Source of the DNA: Amycolatopsis jejuensis
Lineage (GTDB): Bacteria > Actinomycetota > Actinomycetes > Mycobacteriales > Pseudonocardiaceae
DNA length: 64,000 nt
Direction: 5' to 3'
Assembly: GCF_000717335.1 (NCBI RefSeq)
Contig: NZ_JNYZ01000032.1
Location: 38,730 to 102,729, forward strand
Shown here: piece by piece, positions 16,509 through 24,560 of the stretch
Layout of the letters: every line of letters begins with the position of its first letter
How positions within the stretch are numbered: the stretch's first letter is position 1
The notes under the pieces: generated by a model
Databases searched by the model: none
Told to the model about the DNA's origin: nothing
The model's input: the letters and a program-made list of their open reading frames with translations, nothing else
Made by a program: the position numbers and the translations under genes

Positions 16509-16530
16509 TTTCGACAGGCGCCTGTCGAAA
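16509..16530. promoter_or_regulatory. Perfect palindromic operator between DUF1579 and MarR genes
   Basis: A 22-bp perfect palindrome with core TTCGACAGGCGCCTGTCGAA. It ends 16 bases before the MarR start and begins 15 bases before the DUF1579 start. The size and symmetry fit a MarR-dimer autoregulatory operator. Confidence 0.75.
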
Positions 16531-16546
16531 TGTCACACTAGCACGC

Positions 16547-17041
16547 GTGACCCGTGCGGAACGCTTCACTCAGCTCGTCAACGAGGTCTTCGTGGCCAAT
16601 GGTGCCCTGCTCAACGTCGGGGACGAGCTCACCGCGGAAGTCGGGCTGACCGCCGCGCAATGGCAGGTCGCCGGATTTCTCGAAGACGGCCCGGCGAGCG
16701 CCGCGGAGCTGGCGCGGCGACGAGGTCTACGGCGGCAAAGCGTTCAGGAGACCGTGAATCGCTTACTGCGCAACGGAATGCTCACCCGCGCTCCGAATCC
16801 CGCCGACGCCCGTGCGCCGCTGCTTCATCTCACCGCGAAGGCGACCGCAGCGCTGCGCATTCTGGACGAGCGCCAGGTCGCGTGGGCGGACGCGGTTGCG
16901 TCCGGGTTGTCCGCGGACGACGTCGAGACGACCTTGCGCACCCTTCGTGCACTTGGCCAGACGGCAACGGGACTAGTACCCTCCTCGCTAGAGCGATCTA
17001 TCAAATCGCAAGGGGGCGAGAAAAGTGGACGTTCTGCGTGA
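16547..17041 (+). CDS. MarR-family transcriptional regulator
   Basis: A 164-residue winged-helix regulator: QWQVAGFLEDGPASAAELARRRGLRRQSVQETVNRLLRNGMLTRAPNPADARAPLLHLT covers the DNA-binding helices and wing. The GTG start at 16547 lies next to the palindrome 16509-16530, supporting autoregulation. Its C-terminus overlaps the next gene by 17 bases, so the membrane protein is cotranscribed. Its ligand is unknown; the aromatic setting suggests a phenolic effector. Confidence 0.92.
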   Translation: MTRAERFTQLVNEVFVANGALLNVGDELTAEVGLTAAQWQVAGFLEDGPASAAELARRRGLRRQSVQETVNRLLRNGMLTRAPNPADARAPLLHLTAKATAALRILDERQVAWADAVASGLSADDVETTLRTLRALGQTATGLVPSSLERSIKSQGGEKSGRSA

Positions 17042-17462
17042 GAAGGGGCTCGGGCCGCTGCGGGTGGTGCTCGGGTTCACGCTGGTCACAACGGTGCTGC
17101 ACTACACCCACAACGTCGTCCGGGCGGCCGACTACCCGCAGATTCCGGGTCTCAGCCTGCTGGTGGTGCAGGTCGTGGTGGCGATCAGCTGGTTCGTGTT
17201 CACCGCGTTCGGGGTGCTCGGGTACCGCGATTTCGTGGCCGGGAGATATTGGCGGTCGCTGGCGTTTCTGCTGGTCTACTCGCTGTCCGGGCTGGCCAGC
17301 GCCGGGCACTTCCTGGTCGGCGTACCGCAGGTCCCGGCATTCTGGTTCGCGACGATCTTCACCGACACGTTCGCCGCGCTGGCGATGTGGGTCTTCGTGT
17401 GCTGGGCGGCGATGCGGCTCAACCGGGTGAGCGTTCGCGATCAAGTGTCTACACAATATTGA
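17025..17462 (+). CDS. Four-TM membrane protein
   Basis: A 145-residue integral membrane protein with four hydrophobic segments (about 13-30, 45-66, 73-93 and 108-128). It contains HYTHNVVRAADYP after the first helix, with conserved-looking His/Asp residues. Family unknown to me. The GTG start at 17025 follows GGGGGCGAG inside the end of the MarR gene. It may be the efflux or sensing partner of the MarR regulator. Confidence 0.75.
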   Translation: MDVLREKGLGPLRVVLGFTLVTTVLHYTHNVVRAADYPQIPGLSLLVVQVVVAISWFVFTAFGVLGYRDFVAGRYWRSLAFLLVYSLSGLASAGHFLVGVPQVPAFWFATIFTDTFAALAMWVFVCWAAMRLNRVSVRDQVSTQY

Positions 17463-17484
17463 CGTCCGTCGAGATCGTGTAGAC
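17447..17484. promoter_or_regulatory. Inverted repeat upstream of the box operon
   Basis: GTCTACAC at 17447-17454 and its exact complement GTGTAGAC at 17477-17484, separated by 22 bases. The right arm lies 10 bases before the boxC start, so a protein bound there would block initiation. The regulator is unknown; the arms resemble GntR-type half-sites, but no GntR/FCD gene is adjacent. Confidence 0.6.
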
Positions 17485-17494
17485 AATCGAGGTC

Positions 17495-19126
17495 GTGACC
17501 ACCACCACACCAGTCACGTTCGAGCGGCATCCGGACACCTACCGGCACTGGCGGCTGACCGTCGACGGCGAGGTCGCCTGGCTCGAGATGGACGTCGACG
17601 AGCAGGGCGGCCTCGTACCCGGGTACGAGCTCAAGCTGAACTCCTACGACCTCGGTGTCGACATCGAGTTCTACGACGCCACCCAGCGGCTGCGGTTCGA
17701 GCATCCGCAGGTGCGCGCCGTGATCGTGACGAGCGCCAAGGACAAGGTGTTCTGCGCGGGCGCGAACATCCGGATGCTGGCCGCGTCGCCGCACGAGTGG
17801 AAGGTGAACTTCTGCAAGTTCACCAACGAGACCCGCAACGGGATCGAGGACGCCACCGAGTTCTCCGGGCAGACGTACCTCGCGGCGGTGAACGGCAGCT
17901 GCGCCGGTGGTGGGTACGAAATCGCCTTGGCCTGCGAGAAAATCCTGCTGGTGGACGACAACTCGTCCACAGTCGCGTTGCCGGAGGTGCCGCTGCTCGG
18001 CGTGCTGCCCGGTACCGGCGGGCTCACGCGGGTGGTGGACAAGCGGCGGGTCCGGCGGGATCTCGCGGACGTTTTCGCGACGCGGCCGGACGGCGTCAAG
18101 GGGCGTACGGCGGTGGACTGGCGGCTGGTCGATGAGCTGGTGCCGCGGGTCGGGTTCCGGGAGAAGGTGCTGGAGCGGGCCCACGAACTGGCCGCCGAAT
18201 CCGAGCGGTTACCTGCTGAGCAGGGGATTTCCCTGGCGCCGCTGGAGCCGTCGGTCACTGACGACGGGATCGAGTACCGGTACGTGCGGGTCGCGTATGA
18301 CCGGCCGAACGTCACGATCACCGTCCACGGTCCGGATGGCGAACCCGAGGTCGACGGCTGGCTGCTGCGGCTCACCCGCGAACTGGACGACGCGATCCTG
18401 CGGCTGCGCACGAACGAGCCTGACCTCGGTACCTGGGTGCTGCGTACCGAAGGCGACCCGGCGCAGGTACTCGCGCACGAGCAGGTGGTGCTCAGCGGAA
18501 AAGACTGGCTGAGCAACGAAATCCTGCATTACTGCAAGCGCACGCTGAAGCGGCTGGACGTCACCAGCCGCACGCTGATCGCGTTGATCGAACCGGGCAG
18601 TTGCTTTGCCGGAGTCCTGCTGGAGCTCGCGCTGGCCGCAGACCGGCAGTACCTGCTCGACGGGCCGCCGATCGACGACGAGGACAGCGAGGAACGCGCG
18701 TCGATCACGTTGTCGGAAGCCAACTTCGGCGTGTTCCCGATGGGCAATGGCCTGTCCCGCCTGCAATCGCGGTTCTACGGCGACGACGATCACCTCGCCT
18801 GGCTGGCCCGCGAACGCGACCGGGCGCTGAGTGCTGCCGAGGCCGTCGAGCTGGGCCTGGTCACCGACGCGCCGGACGACCTCGACTGGGAGGACGAGAT
18901 CCGGATCGCGCTGGAGGGCCGCGCTTCGCTGTCGCCGGACGCGCTCACCGGGATGGAGGCGAACCACCGGTTCGTCGGCCCGGAAACCATCGAGACCAAG
19001 ATCTTCGGGCGGCTCACCGCCTGGCAGAACTGGATCTTCACCCGACCGAACGCTTCCGGTCCCGAAGGTGCGCTGCGCCGTTACGGTACGGGGCAGAAGG
19101 CGGTCTTCGACAGGAAGCGGGTTTGA
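17495..19126 (+). CDS. boxC: 2,3-epoxybenzoyl-CoA dihydrolase BoxC
   Basis: A 543-residue enoyl-CoA-hydratase-superfamily enzyme that opens the ring of 2,3-epoxybenzoyl-CoA. It has two crotonase-like modules: an N-terminal one with VFCAGANIRMLAASPHEWKVNFCKFTNETRN and the oxyanion motif NGSCAGGGYEIALACEKI, and a C-terminal one with LIEPGSCFAGVLLELALAADRQY. Length matches BoxC (about 550), not ordinary hydratases (about 260). The GTG at 17495 has little leader. First gene of a boxC-boxB-ligase-amidohydrolase operon. Confidence 0.95.
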   Translation: MTTTTPVTFERHPDTYRHWRLTVDGEVAWLEMDVDEQGGLVPGYELKLNSYDLGVDIEFYDATQRLRFEHPQVRAVIVTSAKDKVFCAGANIRMLAASPHEWKVNFCKFTNETRNGIEDATEFSGQTYLAAVNGSCAGGGYEIALACEKILLVDDNSSTVALPEVPLLGVLPGTGGLTRVVDKRRVRRDLADVFATRPDGVKGRTAVDWRLVDELVPRVGFREKVLERAHELAAESERLPAEQGISLAPLEPSVTDDGIEYRYVRVAYDRPNVTITVHGPDGEPEVDGWLLRLTRELDDAILRLRTNEPDLGTWVLRTEGDPAQVLAHEQVVLSGKDWLSNEILHYCKRTLKRLDVTSRTLIALIEPGSCFAGVLLELALAADRQYLLDGPPIDDEDSEERASITLSEANFGVFPMGNGLSRLQSRFYGDDDHLAWLARERDRALSAAEAVELGLVTDAPDDLDWEDEIRIALEGRASLSPDALTGMEANHRFVGPETIETKIFGRLTAWQNWIFTRPNASGPEGALRRYGTGQKAVFDRKRV

Positions 19127-19130
19127 ACCC

Positions 19131-20552
19131 ATGCCCGAAAAGATCGACTACGACTCCAAGATCCCGAACAACGTCCACCTCGCCGACGACCGGCGGCTGC
19201 AGCGGGCGCTCGAGGGCTGGCAGCCGAAGTTCATGAACTGGTGGGGCGAGATGGGGCCCACGCTGGAGACCCAGGGCGTGTACCTGCGCACCGCGGTCAG
19301 CGTCGGACGCGACGGCTGGGCGCATTTCGACCACGTGAACGTGCCGGACTACCGCTGGGGCATCTTCCTCGCCGAACGGGACCCGGACCGGCGGATCGTG
19401 TTCGGCGAGCACACCGGCGAACCGGTGTGGCAGCAGGTACCCGGTGAATACCGCGCGGACCTGCAGCGGCTGATCGTGATCCAGGGCGACACCGAACCGG
19501 CGTCGGTGGAGCAGCAGCGGCTGCTCGGGCTCACCGCGCCGTCGCTGTACGACCTGCGGAATCTCTTCCAGGTGAACGTGGAGGAGGGACGGCATCTGTG
19601 GGCGATGGTGTACCTGCTGCACGCGTACTTCGGGCGCGAGGGCCGCGACGAGGCCGAGGGGCTGCTGCTGCGCAACTCCGGCAGCCCGGACGCGCCGCGG
19701 ATTCTCGGTGCGTTCAACGAGGAAACCGCCGACTGGCTGGCGTTCTACATGTTCACCTACTTCACCGACCGCGACGGGAAGTACCAGCTCGGCACGTTGA
19801 AGGAAAGCTCGTTCGACCCGCTGTCGCGTACTTGTGAATTCATGCTCAAGGAAGAGGCGCACCACATGATGGTGGGCACCACCGGCGTCGACCGCGTGGT
19901 GTTGCGCAGCGCCGAGCTGATCCGCGAGCACGACACGTACGACATCGCCTCGCACGGCGGGATCCCGCTGGACGTGATCCAGCGGTACCTGAATTTCCAC
20001 TACACGGTGTCGCTCGACCTGTTCGGCAGCGAGACGTCCACGAACGCGGCGAACTACTACACCGCCGGGCTCAAGGGCCGCTGGCAGGAGACGCGGCGCA
20101 AGGACGACCACAAGCTCACCGACGACAGCCGCCTGCTCGACCGGCCGCGCGACGACGGCACCTGGACGTCCGAGGAACTGCAGGCCATCCTGCTGCTGAA
20201 CCTCGACCTGCGCGGCGAGTACACCGCCGACTGCCAGACCGGGGTCAACCGGTGGAACAAGATCCTGTCCGACGCGGGCATCGACTTCCGGTTCGCCCTG
20301 CCGCACCCTGGTTTCAACCGCGAGGTCGGCATAAACTCCGGCCACCACGTGACTCCCGACGGCAGCATCGTCGACGAGGCCACTTGGGAGGCGGCCCGGC
20401 ACAAGTGGCTGCCGACGGCGGAGGACCTCACGTTCGTCCGCTCGCTCATGCACCCGGTGTACGAGCGGGGGAAGATCGCGAGCTGGGTCGCTCCGCCGCG
20501 GCAAGGCATCAACGGCAAGCCGTTCGACTACGAGTACGTGTACCTCACCTGA
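19131..20552 (+). CDS. boxB: Benzoyl-CoA 2,3-epoxidase, oxygenase subunit BoxB
   Basis: A 473-residue non-heme di-iron oxygenase that epoxidises benzoyl-CoA. Two ExxH-containing iron-binding helices are visible: EEGRHLWAMVYLLHAYF (E152, H155) and KEEAHHMMVGTTGVDR (E241, H244), with E122 a likely further ligand. The ATG at 19131 starts 4 bases after the boxC stop. The partner reductase BoxA is not encoded in this window, so electrons must come from elsewhere. Confidence 0.95.
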   Translation: MPEKIDYDSKIPNNVHLADDRRLQRALEGWQPKFMNWWGEMGPTLETQGVYLRTAVSVGRDGWAHFDHVNVPDYRWGIFLAERDPDRRIVFGEHTGEPVWQQVPGEYRADLQRLIVIQGDTEPASVEQQRLLGLTAPSLYDLRNLFQVNVEEGRHLWAMVYLLHAYFGREGRDEAEGLLLRNSGSPDAPRILGAFNEETADWLAFYMFTYFTDRDGKYQLGTLKESSFDPLSRTCEFMLKEEAHHMMVGTTGVDRVVLRSAELIREHDTYDIASHGGIPLDVIQRYLNFHYTVSLDLFGSETSTNAANYYTAGLKGRWQETRRKDDHKLTDDSRLLDRPRDDGTWTSEELQAILLLNLDLRGEYTADCQTGVNRWNKILSDAGIDFRFALPHPGFNREVGINSGHHVTPDGSIVDEATWEAARHKWLPTAEDLTFVRSLMHPVYERGKIASWVAPPRQGINGKPFDYEYVYLT

Positions 20553-20562
20553 GGGAGCACCG

Positions 20563-22128
20563 ATGACCGTTCCCGGGAGCTTCAACGCCGCGGAGTACCT
20601 GCTCGGCCAGGGAAGACCGGACGCGCTCGCGGTCGTGTCCCCGCGCCGCACGCTCAGCTACGCCGAACTCGCCACCGAGGCCCACCGGGTCGCGGCCGGG
20701 CTGCGCGCGCTCGGCGTGCGCCCGGAGGAGCGGGTGATGTTCTGCATGGTCGACGACGTCGAGCTGCTGAGCGGCATCCTCGGCGCGATGCTGGCCGGTG
20801 CCGTCGCGGTGCCGGTGTCGACCATGGTCACCGGGCTGGAACTGGGCCGCGTGCTCGCCGATTCGCGGGCGCGGGTGCTGTGCGTGTCCGGGGAGTTCTC
20901 GGGGCAGGCGGCGGCCGCGCTGACCGGCGCGCCCGAGGTGACCGACGTCGTGCTCGATCGCGCAGACCCGGCGGAGTTCCCGGCGGGGGTGCGGGCGCAT
21001 CGGTGGACCGAACTGTCCACTTCGGACGATCCGGTGACTTCCCTTACCTGGGAGGATTCTCCGGCGCTGTGGCTGTACACGTCGGGGACCACCGGGCAGC
21101 CGAAGGGCGCGATGCACCGGCACGCGAGTATCCGTGCGGTTTGCGCTACTTACGCCGAGAAGGTCTTGGGCGTGGTGGCCGCGGACCGGTTCCTGTCGGT
21201 GCCCAAGCTGTTTTTTGCTTACGGGCTGGGGAATTCGGCGTTCTTCCCGCTCTCTTGTGGAGGGACGACGCTCCTGGAACCAGCTCGGCCGACCCCGGCG
21301 ATCATTGCCGCGCGGGCGCTCGCGGATCAGCCGACGTTGTTCTTCGGGGTACCCACGTTCTACGCCGCGTTGCTGGCCAGCGATGTCCCGGACGACGCGT
21401 TTTCCTCGGTGCGGTATGCGATTTCGGCCGGGGAACCGTTGCCCGCGGCGCTTTTCACGCGGTTCCGCGACCGGTTCGGGGTGGAGATTCTCGACGGGAT
21501 CGGGTCGACGGAGGCCTTGCACATTTTCCTGTCCAACCGGCCGGGTGCGGTACGTCCGGGAAGCACCGGGGTCGCGGTTCCGGGGTATTCCTTGGAAATC
21601 CGGGACGAACAGGGTGCGGTGATTTCGGCCGCGGGTACGCCGGGTGAGCTGTTCGTTTCCGGGCCGTCCACGGCAATGGGGTACTGGGCGCGTTATGAGA
21701 CCACGAAACAGGTTTTCCAGGGCCAGTGGCTGCGGACCGGCGACAGTTACGTGCTCAACTCCGACGGGACCTATACGTGTCTCGGCCGGTTCGGGGACAT
21801 GCTGAAGGCAGGCGGGATCTGGGTGTCACCGTCCGAAGTGGAGGAACGATTGCTGCAGCATCCGTCGGTGGCCGAGGTGGCGGTGGTCGCCGCGCCGGAC
21901 GAGGACGGGCTGGACAAACCGGTGGCGTGCGTGGTCGCGGCGCCATCGGCCACTGTGGACGCGGACGAGCTGATCGAGTTCTGCCGGGCCGGGCTGGCGG
22001 CGTTCAAACGTCCGCGCGGGGTGGTGGAAATGGCCGAGCTGCCGAAGACGGCCACCGGGAAGATCCGGCGTAACGTGATCCGCGAAATGGTGCGCGATTC
22101 GCTGCTCGTACCGCAACCGCAATCATGA
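20563..22128 (+). CDS. bclA: Benzoate--CoA ligase
   Basis: A 521-residue acyl-adenylate-forming ligase. AMP-binding motif LYTSGTTGQPKGAMHRH at about 171-187, substrate-pocket region FFAYGLGNSAFFPLSCGGTT, hinge LGRFGDMLKAGGIWVSP and C-terminal catalytic lysine in PKTATGKIRRNVIRE. These motifs are characteristic of benzoate/aryl-CoA ligases. Ten bases separate it from boxB. It supplies benzoyl-CoA for BoxB/BoxC. Confidence 0.93.
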   Translation: MTVPGSFNAAEYLLGQGRPDALAVVSPRRTLSYAELATEAHRVAAGLRALGVRPEERVMFCMVDDVELLSGILGAMLAGAVAVPVSTMVTGLELGRVLADSRARVLCVSGEFSGQAAAALTGAPEVTDVVLDRADPAEFPAGVRAHRWTELSTSDDPVTSLTWEDSPALWLYTSGTTGQPKGAMHRHASIRAVCATYAEKVLGVVAADRFLSVPKLFFAYGLGNSAFFPLSCGGTTLLEPARPTPAIIAARALADQPTLFFGVPTFYAALLASDVPDDAFSSVRYAISAGEPLPAALFTRFRDRFGVEILDGIGSTEALHIFLSNRPGAVRPGSTGVAVPGYSLEIRDEQGAVISAAGTPGELFVSGPSTAMGYWARYETTKQVFQGQWLRTGDSYVLNSDGTYTCLGRFGDMLKAGGIWVSPSEVEERLLQHPSVAEVAVVAAPDEDGLDKPVACVVAAPSATVDADELIEFCRAGLAAFKRPRGVVEMAELPKTATGKIRRNVIREMVRDSLLVPQPQS

Positions 22129-22979
22129 TCGATGACCATTTCGTGGTGGACGCCCACGTACACACGCCGCGGTTGCCCACGTTGAAATCGTCGTGGCTGG
22201 AATGGGCGCGGGATTTCGCCGGGGAATATCCGTGGCGGACGGTTTATGATGCCGAGGGTTCGGTGGTGCCGTCGGCAATGGACGACCTGATGGCGCGCGA
22301 GGGTGTCGACCGGGTTTTGCTGTTTTGTGAGTACAGCCCGCGCGCTACTGGCATTCAGCCGATCGAGGACAATCTGCCGCTGGTCGAATACAATCCGGAG
22401 CGGTTTCGCTTGGTGGCCAACGTGAATCCGCATTTGCACCATCCGTTGCGGGACGAGGTTTCGCGGCAGCTCTCGCTGGGTGCGGTGGCGTTGAAAATCC
22501 ATCCGGTACACGGCGCGTTTTCTCCCGCGGACAAGGAGTTGTATCCCGTATACGACCTGTGCGCCGAGCGCGGGATCCCGGTGATCCTCCACTCCGGACT
22601 GTCGATTTTCCCTGGCGCGCGGGCGAGTTTCGGAGACCCGGCGTTGCTGTCCGATGTGGTCGAAGACTTCCCGTCGGTGAATTTCGTGTTTGCCCACGGC
22701 GGCCGCGGCTGGTGGTACGACGTGGCGGCTTTCATGGCCCAGTCCCGCCCGAACGTGTGGCTGGATCTGGCCGGGCTGCCACCGAAGAAACTCCCGGAAT
22801 ACTACGCGCGCTTCGACCTGGTACGGCTGGCGCGGAAATGGATTTTCGGCACGGATTGGCCGGGAATCCCGGGAACGGCGGCGAACGTCCGAGCGGTGGC
22901 CGATCTGGGTTTACCGGAGGAGGTCCTGGATGGGGTCCTGTCGGGTAACGCGCTGCGGTTGATGCCAGGGTTGCGCTGA
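22125..22979 (+). CDS. Amidohydrolase-2 family metal-dependent hydrolase
   Basis: A 284-residue TIM-barrel amidohydrolase. The N-terminal metal motif is DAHVHT (H11, H13), followed by IHPVHGAFSP, ILHSGLS, FAHGGRGWWYD and the C-terminal acid in FGTDWPGIPG. It is coupled to the ligase by ATGA, the last gene of the box operon. Family members include decarboxylases and lactonases acting on aromatic-derived acids. No such gene belongs to the classical box set, so a role in handling a ring-opened product or a benzoate precursor is inference. Confidence 0.9.
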   Translation: MIDDHFVVDAHVHTPRLPTLKSSWLEWARDFAGEYPWRTVYDAEGSVVPSAMDDLMAREGVDRVLLFCEYSPRATGIQPIEDNLPLVEYNPERFRLVANVNPHLHHPLRDEVSRQLSLGAVALKIHPVHGAFSPADKELYPVYDLCAERGIPVILHSGLSIFPGARASFGDPALLSDVVEDFPSVNFVFAHGGRGWWYDVAAFMAQSRPNVWLDLAGLPPKKLPEYYARFDLVRLARKWIFGTDWPGIPGTAANVRAVADLGLPEEVLDGVLSGNALRLMPGLR

Positions 22980-23204
22980 GCCGCTCAGCCGGTCTCCATC
23001 GGCTCTCTGCCGGTCCCGGGATCCGTTGGGGAGCCCGCTGTGCATCGGACGCGCCCCTTCTGTGGCCGGTCTGTTGTCCCCGATTCGGCTCGGAGCTATC
23101 GGCAGGTGCGCTTGGCGGGTCCGCGGATACACCTGGCCAAGTTGATCACTCGTTTCGGCGTTCGTGCTGCTCAGGGGGATCCTCCGGGCCCGGATGCCCG
23201 TCTG

Positions 23205-23227
23205 CCTTCCCGACCGTTTCGGGAAGG
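23205..23227 (+). promoter_or_regulatory. Leader hairpin overlapping the ECF sigma ribosome site
   Basis: A perfect 9-bp stem, CCTTCCCGA (23205-23213) with TCGGGAAGG (23219-23227) and a five-base loop, ends 9 bases before the ATG at 23237. The 3' arm contains GGGAAGG, part of the only Shine-Dalgarno-like sequence, so it could hold translation of the sigma factor low. Confidence 0.5.
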
Positions 23228-23236
23228 GAGCCGGGA

Positions 23237-23737
23237 ATGCCGGACGAGGACGAAGTGCGCCGTTTGTCGGCTCGGATGGTGGGGATCGTCGGGGCGAACG
23301 CGGGCCTTCGGGGCGACGCAGACGATGCGTGCCAGTCGGCGTGGGTCGATTTCCTGGCGCGCCCGCCGGCACTGCGCGACGAGACGCGCTTGGCAGGCTG
23401 GCTGACGACAGTCGCCCGGCGGCACGCACTCCGGGAAGCCGACCGCCGCACGCGAGTGGTGACCGGTGACGTGCCGGAGGATGCTCGCGAGCTCGAGGAT
23501 TCCCCGGAGGAGCACACCCTGACGGGTGAGTTGGCTGCAGCTTTGTGGCGCGCAGTGGCGACATTCCCGGAACGCCACCGGCGGATGATGGTGCTGCTGG
23601 CTTATTACCCGGAGCTGCGGCGCCACGAATTGGCCGCTGAGCTGGGGATATCGCCAGCCAGTGTGGCGAAGACCCGGCAGCGGTGTCTGGAGGCACTTCG
23701 GCGGAAGCTGGAATCTCAGGGGTTCAGTTATCCATGA
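23237..23737 (+). CDS. Small ECF sigma factor
   Basis: A 166-residue sigma-70 family protein. Region 2 is RGDADDACQSAWVDFLARPPALRDETRLAGWLTTVARRHALREADR and region 4 is FPERHRRMMVLLAYYPELRRHELAAELGISPASVAKTRQRCLEALRRKL. The predicted region 2-4 linker carries DVPEDARELEDSPEE. No anti-sigma gene is adjacent: an amidohydrolase gene lies upstream and a convergent repeat array downstream. The ATG at 23237 follows GGGAGCCGGGA, partly within a hairpin. Confidence 0.88.
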   Translation: MPDEDEVRRLSARMVGIVGANAGLRGDADDACQSAWVDFLARPPALRDETRLAGWLTTVARRHALREADRRTRVVTGDVPEDARELEDSPEEHTLTGELAAALWRAVATFPERHRRMMVLLAYYPELRRHELAAELGISPASVAKTRQRCLEALRRKLESQGFSYP

Positions 23738-23820
23738 CAGGCGTGGCTGGTGGGTGCCGTGCTGGTGGTGGGTGCCTGCTGGAGTTGGGATGCGGTCCTG
23801 GTGGTGGGCATCCTGCGAAG

Positions 23821-24026
23821 CCCGCCACCACAGCGCCCGCCACCACAGCGCCCGCCACCACAGCGCCCGCCACCACAGCGCCCGGCACCGCGGAGCCCGG
23901 CGCCACAGCGCCCGGCACCGCGGAGCCCGGCGCCACAGCGCCCGGCGCCACAGCGCCCGGCACCGCGGAGCCCGGCGCCACAGCGCCCGGCACCGCGAAG
24001 CCCGCCACCACAGCGCCCGGCACCAC
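23821..24026. repeat. 15-bp minisatellite between convergent genes
   Basis: Thirteen full copies plus a partial copy of a 15-bp unit. Four identical CCCGCCACCACAGCG units come first, then alternating CCCGGCACCGCGGAG and CCCGGCGCCACAGCG types, and CCCGCCACCACAGCG returns near the end. The array ends exactly against the TAG stop of the MarR gene (24027-24029). It encodes Pro/Ala/Thr or Gly/Ala/Val-rich pentapeptides in any frame, with no credible gene. It is unrelated in sequence to the 15-bp array in the IclR gene. Confidence 0.85.
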
Positions 24027-24479
24027 CTATCCGTTCACCGATCGCAGGGTTCGCATTGCCTCCGCCAGCCCCGCCGCGTCCTCTCCCAGCGGCGTCAGCA
24101 CGATGCGCCGCAGGATGTCCGCGCATGCCGACCGTGCCTTGACCGCCACTTCCAACCCGTGGTCCGTCAGTGCCGCGAACGTGACCCGGCGGTCGTCCGG
24201 GCTTGGGATTCGCCGGATGAGGTCCGCGGCCACCAGGCGGTCGGCCACCTTCGTGAAACCGCCGCTCGACAGGGCTGCTTCCGTCGCCAACCTGGTCATC
24301 GGCATGCGGTGGTCCGCCGACCGCACCAGGCGCAGCAGGATGTCGAACGACGCGGGTGCCAGGCCGAACCTCTCGGCGATCTCGCCCATCAGCTTGGCCT
24401 GCGTGGCGAGGTAACCCTCGATCACCAGGCCCCACCAGGTCACGATCTCGTCGTCGTCCGTGTGCGGATCCGGGGTCAC
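24027..24479 (-). CDS. MarR-family regulator, MhqR-like
   Basis: A 150-residue winged-helix regulator: FGLAPASFDILLRLVRSADHRMPMTRLATEAALSSGGFTKVADRLVAADLIRRIPSPDDRRVTFAALT. It is divergent from a ring-cleaving dioxygenase and a carboxylesterase, the arrangement of quinone-responsive MhqR with MhqE/MhqD in Firmicutes. The intergenic 24-bp motif at 24516-24539 is the likely operator. GTG at 24479 gives VTPDPHTDDDE; no strong ribosome site is visible. The stop abuts a 15-bp minisatellite. Confidence 0.88.
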   Translation of the reverse strand: MTPDPHTDDDEIVTWWGLVIEGYLATQAKLMGEIAERFGLAPASFDILLRLVRSADHRMPMTRLATEAALSSGGFTKVADRLVAADLIRRIPSPDDRRVTFAALTDHGLEVAVKARSACADILRRIVLTPLGEDAAGLAEAMRTLRSVNG

Positions 24480-24515
24480 CCGCGGGAGCCTACCGTACAA
24501 TCTCTCGGGAATACA

Positions 24516-24539
24516 TCTTCCGCGCGAGAGGTTATCCGG
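24516..24539. promoter_or_regulatory. Shared operator-like motif, copy B
   Basis: A 24-base element matching 13527-13550 at 21 of 24 positions (TCTTcCGCGCgAGAGGTTAT core). It lies 22 bases upstream of the dioxygenase ATG and 37 bases from the MarR start, inside the only possible promoter region for both. A CTCTCG at 24502-24507 mirrors the CGAGAG in the motif, giving a longer dyad. Confidence 0.65.
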
Positions 24540-24560
24540 ACATTCGAAAGGAGTACGGCC

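Noticed and set aside
18209..20651. Long minus-strand frames opposite boxC and boxB
   Set aside because: No domains, and the plus strand encodes complete conserved enzymes.
23821..24026. CRISPR array
   Set aside because: Units are contiguous with no unique spacers and no cas genes are present.
23683..24414. Plus-strand Pro/Ala/Thr repeat protein spanning the 15-bp array
   Set aside because: It depends on the repeat and then runs antisense through the MarR gene; no start or domain supports it.
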